A stretch of 64,000 nucleotides of DNA from Heterodera schachtii (lineage: Eukaryota; Nematoda; Chromadorea; Rhabditida; Heteroderidae). The stretch lies in contig SIJG01000036.1 of the NCBI GenBank assembly GCA_023374025.1, positions 195,426 to 259,425 on the forward strand, written 5' to 3'. This document shows positions 57,067-64,000 of this stretch, one piece after another; the stretch's first letter is position 1; every line of letters starts with the position of its first letter. The position numbers and the translations under genes were made by a program. Below the pieces are notes generated by a model. It ran no database searches. It saw only the letters and a program-made list of their open reading frames with translations, and was not told the origin of the DNA.

Positions 57067-59275
57067 TCAATTGACTTTCATCCGTTCCTCCACCAATGCG
57101 TCGATTGTTGGCTCTGCCAATTGCTCTTTCATTTCCTCGCCTTCCTCCGCTTCATCGTCCGGCGCCTTTTGTTGCTGTTGAGCAAATGTTTGGTTAAGCG
57201 ATTGCAAAAAGTTAAGCATCGCCTCGCTGAAAGAGCCCAAAGAGCGCAACGACGGATTAATGTCCTTGGGGGAGGGGGAGAGAGAGAATGACCAGCAGAG
57301 AGAGACAGAGAGAGAGAGGAAGGGAGATAGTGGGAGGGAGAGAGAATAATCAGCAGAGAGAGACAGGAGGAAGAAAGAGGGGAGAGAGATACGGGGAAAG
57401 AATGAAGAGGAAGGAAGAGAGAATGATGAACAGAGAAGGAGGGGGAGAAATATGAAAAGCTAGAGAGACAACAAAGAAATGAGAGAAATGAGAGGAGACA
57501 GAGTGAACGGAAGGACCATCACGATAGAGATGGAGGGAGTTCAAAAAATGATTCACCTCAAATGAATCGATCCCATGGGGGACAACGAAAAGGGGCTGTT
57601 GCGGATCAGTTGACAATGACTTTTGAAACTGTTGGAGAGGGACTCCACTGATCAGATCGGACAGAAAAGTGCGCGCTTTGGTCAGCAAAGTGTCCATGCG
57701 AATGCTCAAAGTCTGAGATAAACTTAATTTAATTATGCAATTAAAATTAAATTCAAATTCACAATTATCGCAGCGCCGTTTATATGAGCGAATTGGCGAA
57801 TTAAACGATACATTTGACGCTTTTGTTCACTGTTCGCATTCTGTGAAATGAAAAAGGAAATTCATAATTATTATTTATATTATTTTGTTTTTGTCCATTT
57901 GTCTTTGTCCATTTATCTTTGCCCATTTGTCCATTTATTTTTGTCCATTTGTCTTTGTCCATTTATCTTTGCCCATTTGTCCATTTATTTTTGTCCATTT
58001 GTCCATTTCTCTCTTTTTTTGCTTTTTTTCTTTGCCTGAAATTCGTCGTATCGTGCACAAACAATGGCCAATTGAATTCCGAGGGGGCGAATTGCCTTTT
58101 TGTCCTAAATATGTATTTGAACGTTTCCCAAAAATGCTTTTTGCCTTTACTTGCGACTCAATTTGCCCAATTAATTGTGCCATTTCGTCGCCCGATTTTA
58201 ATCGCTCAATTCTCTTGCGACAAACGGTCAGCAGAGAATCGGCGACCGATTGGAACAATTCGGGACGAGTTAAGTCCACAAAAAGCAGCAGAGAAGTCGA
58301 ACTGAAGGGCAAAATGGGCAATTCACACAAATTAAAACAACAAAAGAATGACAGTAATTGGGAAATGGGCGTTGTTACTGTGGGAATGGGAGAATTACTG
58401 TAATACCATTTCGGCGCTACTTAAAAAGTGTGGAAGTTTTTGAATTGAAAACAGAAAATTCATTCATTGGCCCTGAAATTAAGCCTAAAAACTTGTTCAT
58501 GCATATACAATATGAGTTCGTCAATTTTGTGCTGGTGCCATATCGGAACTTGAGCAAAAATCCTAATGTATGATTAGCACATAAATATTTGAATAAATTT
58601 TAATTTTTTAAAATTGCCACTTTTTTAATTACCGCCGATGGCATTACAGTAATTGGCCCAAATGACGGGGAGGGGGAGGGGGGTTGGTTTACAAAAACAA
58701 AAAAGGCACTGAATGTTTCGCATAGCCAAAGGCACTTGGACGAGCGGTGCCATCGTTCCTCCGCCCGCCAATTCCCACACATTCGCCAATTGCTTACCCT
58801 TAAACATTTGCCAATTTAAAATTTATTTTCATTTTTTTACATTTCCCTCTGAAATTATTCGCTGCCCAAAACGAAATTCCAAAGCAATTGTTTTCTGATC
58901 AGTGGACGAAGACGAAAGTGAAGAGACGGCGGAGGAAGAAGAAGAGAAATGGCGAGAGGAAAAGGAAGAAAGAAACAGCGAACTGAGCGAAGACTTTCCC
59001 TAAAATTTGACGAAAAAAAAGAAAGAAAGTCCAATGGCCAATCCGTGCCATTCCCCCCCCCCCCCACTCGGCACACTTTGCCAACGCACAGAGTTCGAAC
59101 TTCCGCAAAATATCAGCGAACATTCGGCCGGGGGCTGCTGCTCACTTTTTTGCTGCTGTTGCTCCTCCACATTTCGAAGCTGTTCATACTGTTGTCGAAT
59201 TGTTGTCCAAATGTCTTTTTGCTCCTCTCCATTTGTTTGTTCTGTCCCTTCGTTTGTCATTCGTTGGCCATTCAT
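57067..59275 (-). CDS. xbx-1: dynein-2 light intermediate chain (DYNC2LI1/D2LIC)
   Basis: A subunit of the retrograde intraflagellar-transport motor, acting in ciliated sensory neurons. Exon 1 (59275-59090) ends CSLIFCGSSNS and exon 2 (58999-58841) begins GKSSLSSLF, so the splice reconstitutes the P-loop GSSNSGKS. Then come IALEFRFGQR and QLANVWELAGGG (exon 58798-58710), STSLLLFVDLTRPELFQSV and RPLGIQLAIVCARYDEFQ. These are followed by MYRLIRQFAHINGAAII, SIRMDTLLTKARTFLSDL, FVVPHGIDSFE and an acidic C-terminus ending at 57067. The WELGGG and SKYD-like motifs separate it from dynein-1 light intermediate chains. One intron is GC-AG (exon end 58036, CAG/GCAAAG) and contains a 50-bp tandem repeat. 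The upstream MNGQRMTNEG start is the first Met of the exon. Confidence 0.92.
57893..58012. repeat. 50-bp tandem repeat in dynein subunit intron
   Basis: About 2.3 units of a 50-bp sequence built from TTTGTCCATTT and TTTGCCCATTT sub-units, inside the GC-AG intron. Confidence 0.8.
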
Positions 59276-60699
59276 TTGTTTTTTCCGTTTTTATCGCAAA
59301 TTCCATTTGAATTTCCATAAATTTCTTTTCCATTCCCATGGCAACCCCTCCCCCTCCCCCCCCCCATTTCCCCCTTTTTTCTGTTCATTCATTGCCTTTG
59401 GTTTTCCCATTATTTCCACTGCCCTTTTTTGGCGCTGATAATTCCCTTTTGTGCTTCTGCTGATCAGCGTGATCAATTATCCCGTTATAAGTGCATAAAG
59501 TGATTATTTGTCGGATAAATCGTCCGCGTGAATTTCGGCTATTCTTCGCCCGGAGTGAGTGATCAGCAACCGATCAACTCGTTCTTTCTGCTCTCTCATG
59601 CCCTCCAGCACTGTCTCGATCGCGGACCGGTTAAGTAGCACAACCATCTCCAGCCCATCCCCAGCCTCACCCCCCCCCCTTTTGCTTCTGCTGTTCTGTG
59701 CGTTCGCTGTCTGTCCCCCGCGGGTCCGTCCGTCAGTGTTTTTTTTTTTCTTTGCCAAAAACTATCGAACTTTGAATTTTTGGCGGGTGCCTTTGACCAC
59801 CGGCGAAGGTTTGGCCAATTGATGGCTTATCAGTTGTTCTTTTTTGTCAATGATTTTCAATTGGCGGCTTCGCTTCTTTGCTCAATTGGTTATATCTTCG
59901 CTTTTTGACCTCCTCTTGGAATGGATTCTTCGCTTTGGCATTTTTATTGAACAAAAAACAAAAGGAATTAAATTACAAAAAAAGTGAATTGGTCGAAAGA
60001 AAAAGGTGTCATTTATTGTAATTGTTATGTAAAGTTTGTTTAATGATACCAATCAAATAAATGTTCACACTTTCATTTTTATTTTTTTCGGATTTTCTTT
60101 GGATTTTTAAAGATACTAAAAAGAGAAAAAAAGAGCCGTGATAGAGCATAACAATTGTTTAGGTGGCACAAAAGTCGTAATTTGAGTCAAAATGTCATCG
60201 AAATGATCATCGTCATGCCGTTTGCAGTCTTCGCGCCTAAGGAATTCGCACAAATATGAATCAAACACTTTTTTTTTTAATGTGGAGGTGTGGCCGCACA
60301 ACCGAAAAGTACCTTTTTAAATGCCATTGTGCGCCTCCTAAGCGATTTCAAATGCCAAAATTTAAGAATTAATTATTAGCAATTTTATTCAGTTGTGTTG
60401 CACAATTAATTTGGTGTGTCATCATTAGAGGACACTGAGCGAACGGAGAAGGAAAAGAGTGCCTAATTGAGGAGAAAGCGAAAAGGGACAACAAAGGGAC
60501 AAAGAAAAGAGATGAAATGGGAAGGGAAGGGACAATTGGAGAAGGACGGACGGAAAGAAGAATCGAATGCCAAAATCGAATCGATCCCAAAATCGGATGG
60601 ACAATTCTCTGCCTCTCCCATCGCCGCCACCTCCGCCCCATTCGACCCGCCGGATGTTTCTGGGGTCGTCTGATCGTTGATCGGCCCACCACTGCCATC
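59276..60699. other. intergenic with weak frames
   Basis: No gene is firmly supported. A minus-strand frame at 59504-59758 has a plausible helical segment (ETVLEGMREQKERVDRL), and another at 60116-60290 reads HDDDHFDDILTQITTF. Each could be an isolated exon, but I find no joinable partners or family. Confidence 0.4.
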
Positions 60700-61753
60700 T
60701 TAGCGCCGGGTGCCGTCCTCGAAGAACACTCCTCCGTCGATGGCACAGTATTTGGGACAGATTCCCTTTTCTCCGGATGTGCCGGGGGGTCCAGGAGGCC
60801 CGGCAGGGCCAGGCTGTCCGTCTGCGCCGGGCGCACCGTCGGGTCCGGCCGGTCCCTTCGGTCCCGGGGGGCCGGGAGGACCGTCCGCGCCGGGGGCGCC
60901 AGGGGGCCCGGGAGGTCCAGGGGGGCCTGAAAAGCGGGTTAATTTTGTGGGCAAGACATGCGTTAACCTTGGTCTCCTTGCTCTCCAGTCTCTCCAGGAA
61001 CTGGTGCTTCTGGGGTCGCCGGCACTCCCGGCTCGCCGGGAGGTCCCTGTGGTCCCGCTTCTCCGGGGGGTCCAGGAGGGCCGCGTGGTCCAGGCTCGCC
61101 ATTGGGCGCGTCTGAGCCAGGTCGTCCTGGAGTTCCAGCTTCTCCGGGCTCTCCTGGAGGTCCAGGTGGTCCAGGAGGGCCGGGCGGTCCCTGGGGGCAT
61201 GGCTTGCACGGGGGAGGCGTCGTGGGCTCGCATGGCGCGTTTGGCGGTTTGCCGGGCGTGCCGGGGTTTCCTGGTGCTCCCGGCTTTCCGGGTTTGCCAG
61301 GTCTTCCCGGTGGTCCCTGCGGGCCGGGCTGGCCGGGCAGACAGCAGTCACCGCACGCCGGGGCCGCGTTCACCACGGGGCCGTAGCCACCGCCAGTTTG
61401 ACGAGCAGTTCGGTTGGACCTCATGTCCATCTCGGGCGTCGACTTCATATGGTTCACCTCCACGTAAATGTCCTTGGCTGAGCCCTGGACAATTAAAAGA
61501 AATGAGCACAGAATGCCAATGCCAATGGCAAAATGCCAGTGCCAACCCCCAAAAGCATTTCGGCACCAATTCCCTCTTCCCTCCCAACCTTGCAAAAGCC
61601 GAGCTCGTGCTGCATCTGTCGCCGAACGTGGGCTACGTAATTGTACACCATGGGCAGAGTGACCACAACAGATAGGACGGCCACGATGGAGAAAGTGACG
61701 GCCGAATAGGCAACGAATTTGTACGCCCGAATGCGACTGTCCGACTCGGTCAT
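60700..61753 (-). CDS. cuticle collagen
   Basis: Three exons (61753-61589, 61484-60968, 60926-60700) give 302 residues, typical of nematode cuticle collagens. Residues 1-55 form the Col_cuticle_N region with one membrane segment ([19 protein letters not shown]). A basic SNRTARQ stretch near residue 80 resembles the subtilisin-like processing site. Gly-X-Y blocks follow, interrupted by cysteine clusters CGDCC, a [12 protein letters not shown] segment and a terminal CPKYC, which would form interchain disulphides. It is secreted by the hypodermis and assembled into the cuticle. The plus strand also reads as a long Gly-rich frame, an expected mirror of Gly-Pro-Pro codons and not a gene. Confidence 0.96.
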
Positions 61754-62239
61754 TTTCTCTGCTGATGGCTAAACCGAACAATAAACACAAACTAATCAGC
61801 AATGATTTGATCGCTTTTGGAAATAAGAAACATTTAATGGGCGGTTTTATCTGATCAAATTAGCGGAGGGATTCTTCCGCCGGTGGTAATTCAGCGTGAA
61901 TGGACAGCGAAAACGAGAAGCAGCGGCTAATAACCGGGGTTAAATGGGGGGGGGGCGTCCGTCGTGGCGGATCCATCCCGTTTTTTTTTTGTTGGTCTGA
62001 CGAAAGCACGCGAAAGTGAAGCCAAAATGAATGCCCTCCTCCTCCTCTGTACCCTCGGACATTGTCACCTCGCTGACTGATCATCGCCGATCAGTCACCG
62101 ATCAGTGAATCAGTGATTGATGCATTGGGGGACATGCCTTTCCATCCCTTTCCGTCGCTTTCCGTCCCTTTGCCGTCCTTTCGCTTTGCTTTTCCTTTCT
62201 TTGCTTTTCGTTTGTTTTGTCTGATTGATGGACTGCTTT
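61754..62239. other. divergent intergenic region
   Basis: About 490 bp upstream of the collagen start and ahead of the next plus-strand exons; probably regulatory. TGATCA and GATCAG palindromes cluster at 62075-62115. No specific element can be named. Confidence 0.45.
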
Positions 62240-63169
62240 GTCAGCTGACCTTCAGCAGCTTTCGAAAAAAAGCCGAACAATTTGTCTCGGAATTCATCTC
62301 GCAAATCATTCCCCGCTGGTCGGAAAAGGTTTTGCAGGCAAAGGACGAAAAAAGTGACGGGAAAGAGACGCCCCACCCAAACAGTGAAGGAATGGGCGCG
62401 GAAGAGAAGATCCGGAATGGCAGGGCGAAAGCCAAAAAGAAAAAGGATGGCATTTTTGGAAGGGATGGAAAAAGAACGGAAGGGGAAAAGGAGGGAATGG
62501 CATGGCATGCCAAGGGATGAGGGAACACCGGCACACACAAAGGCATGAACCACCAGAACGCCATAAAAGGCACGGCACTATATGGCACCAGAAGCACGTA
62601 TGAAAAGCATGGCACCCTCTCCCCGAAGCCATCCCCTTACGCCTCGCACCCTTTGCTTTTGCTGTTCTCCGTTTGGACTATTAATAAATTATTTTGCAGA
62701 GCAATGGGAACGGAGGGGGGGGGGGTGTATTTGGGGGAGTAATAAACGCATTTATGACTAAATGAATGTGCTGCTTGGTTAGGCAAATCACTGGGTTAAG
62801 TACCCGGGCAACAAGAAGCATTCCCTGGAGGGGAGCAGAGGCAAAAAACACCAAACAAACGAAGGGGGCGGGGAGGGGAGAAGAAGCACAACGGAGACGA
62901 AGAAAATCTGCGGTTTGGTTTAGGGACGGGGAGAGAGGGGAGAGAAGGGGAGGAGAGAGAGGAAGAGGAAGAGAGAGATGAGGAAGAGAGAGAGAGGGAA
63001 GAGAGAGAGAATGGAAAGAGAGTGGAGAGAGAGAGGGGAAGGAAGCGAAGCCGAGAAGCTCAAGCAGAGCAAAAAGAAGCTGCTGACAGAGCGATTAATC
63101 GACGATGACGGATTCGAGCTGGAGGTTGAACCGGATCATCCAAAGCCCAAAGCGCGTCCCCCCTCTTGA
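62240..63169 (+). CDS. small protein of unknown family, partial model
   Basis: Candidate exons: about 62244-62336 (SFRKKAEQFVSEFISQIIPR, after a TTTGTCAG acceptor), 62783-62840 (ANHWVKYPGNKKHSLEG, after TTGGTTAG), and about 63055-63169 (KLLTERLIDDDGFELEVEPD, ending PPS-stop). The first join would use a GC donor (TTGCAG/GCAAAG), in phase. The second intron would be a purine-rich GAGA tract. The pieces look like real coding sequence and keep one phase, but the 5' end is missing and I recognise no family. Confidence 0.4.
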
Positions 63170-64000
63170 CTGTGCATGATAATGATAATGATGATCCCCT
63201 CATCCCCCCTCCCCTTTATCTCTCCCCGTCCCCTATTATTCTCCTTTCCCCCCCCCCAATATTTTTTCTTCATTTTTCCTTCATATCATTGCGATTTCTT
63301 CCAAAAAAAATTTTGCGCCCTGTTGGCTGTCAATTGCGGCTGCTGCAATTGTTCAGTCGCCACCCATCCATCACCAAAATCCACGCCCAACTTCGGCCTG
63401 CTTGGTCCATCATTCGCTCGTCGGCAGAGCTTTTCCCTCCACCGCTGCACACGAAACGCTGAATATGTTGAAAGGAGAAGCCGAAGGATTTCCCTGTCGA
63501 CCGAATTCATTCATTCATCCCATTTGCTATTTGCTAATTGCTAATTGCTAATTGCGGCGGTTTAGGTGACCAAAGCTTTGCACCGCGCAAAAACTGGCTT
63601 GGCTTTGCTTGGCTTTTCCTCGGCTTATCACTGCAATTCGTTGTGCCTATTCCCCCCCCCCCCCCTCCGCCCATTGATCGTTGCACTTTTTGGCCTTCTG
63701 ATCAGAACCAAAAAATTTTGCTGTGGGATAGGTTGGGGTTGACGATCAAACGAAATGATAGGCGACAGAACCCACGCAATAGCTGCAGAAATTGTCGTGG
63801 AGGAAGGAATGATTGGCCAATCACAAAACAGGATGGAAAAAAGAAAGAAAGGACAAATCCGAATCAAAAACCAAAGTCCTCCCAACCGATCAGCGAATTA
63901 GGGCCAAAGGCGGGCGGAAGAGAAGGCGGAAGAGAAGGCGGAACTGGAATCATTGAGCGTAAACCAACGGACAAACCACACAGAAGCAGCGGAGGGGGGG
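63170..64000. other. window end, no gene seen
   Basis: Contains a C-run at about 63654-63664 and a TTGCTAATTGCTAAT simple repeat near 63525-63555. No gene is supported on either strand up to the window end. Confidence 0.5.

Noticed and set aside
59504..59758. 84-codon minus-strand frame upstream of the dynein subunit, possible operon partner
   Set aside because: Begins in a low-complexity lysine run, has no partner exons and no recognisable family; kept only as a note.
60710..61675. 321-codon plus-strand glycine-rich frame
   Set aside because: Mirror of the Gly-X-Y codons of the minus-strand collagen, whose exons, membrane segment and cysteine clusters are convincing.

Overview
The window reads as nuclear DNA of a nematode, most likely a plant-parasitic tylenchid of the cyst-nematode type (Globodera/Heterodera). 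The evidence is a cuticle collagen with the nematode N-terminal domain, intron-rich genes with short introns that mostly end in TTTNAG, GC-richer exons in AT-rich surroundings, and many GC-AG introns, which I recall being reported as unusually common in Globodera. The species assignment is inference; the nematode assignment is firm.

Left third (1-19.3 kb). This is AT-rich and repeat-dominated. It holds a 15-bp minisatellite, a TGTACA-rich satellite with a 248-bp higher-order period, dispersed AT-rich repeats, one small possible secreted protein (4014-4328), and a dense nest of small inverted-repeat transposons. Most of these make 8-bp target duplications and several have TAGGG or CAGGG ends, as hAT-type elements do. 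Inside the nest is a tandem duplication of adenylosuccinate synthetase. Copy 1 (9763-11945) is an intact ten-exon gene for 439 residues. Copy 2 (15135-16932) has lost exon 2, which carries the catalytic GGNNAGHT segment. Comparing the two copies gives true empty sites for several insertions.

Middle and right (19.5-64 kb). This part is gene-rich. In order: a DUF1772 membrane protein (-); a multi-exon coiled-coil protein of unknown family (+); a small secreted protein (+); a 198-residue secreted protein (-); the lysosomal GTPase ARL8 (+); a GRIP-domain golgin (+); PP4 regulatory subunit 2 (+); alpha-1,6-fucosyltransferase FUT8 (+); gamma-glutamyltransferase (+); lysosomal beta-mannosidase (-), with a 1.2-kb hAT-like insertion in one intron; dynein-2 light intermediate chain (-); a cuticle collagen (-); and exons of an unrecognised small protein (+). 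The genes look like independent housekeeping loci rather than a pathway cluster, although ARL8 and the golgin serve membrane traffic and FUT8 and beta-mannosidase build and degrade N-glycans.

The most notable signal is splicing. Reconstructing exons by reading frame and by the conserved protein families gives at least eleven GC-AG introns in six genes. It also gives one apparent AT-AG intron, and four introns for which no AG stands at the position the protein family demands. The other main signals are three elements inserted at one palindromic site with the same 8-bp duplication, and the catalytically gutted second adenylosuccinate synthetase.
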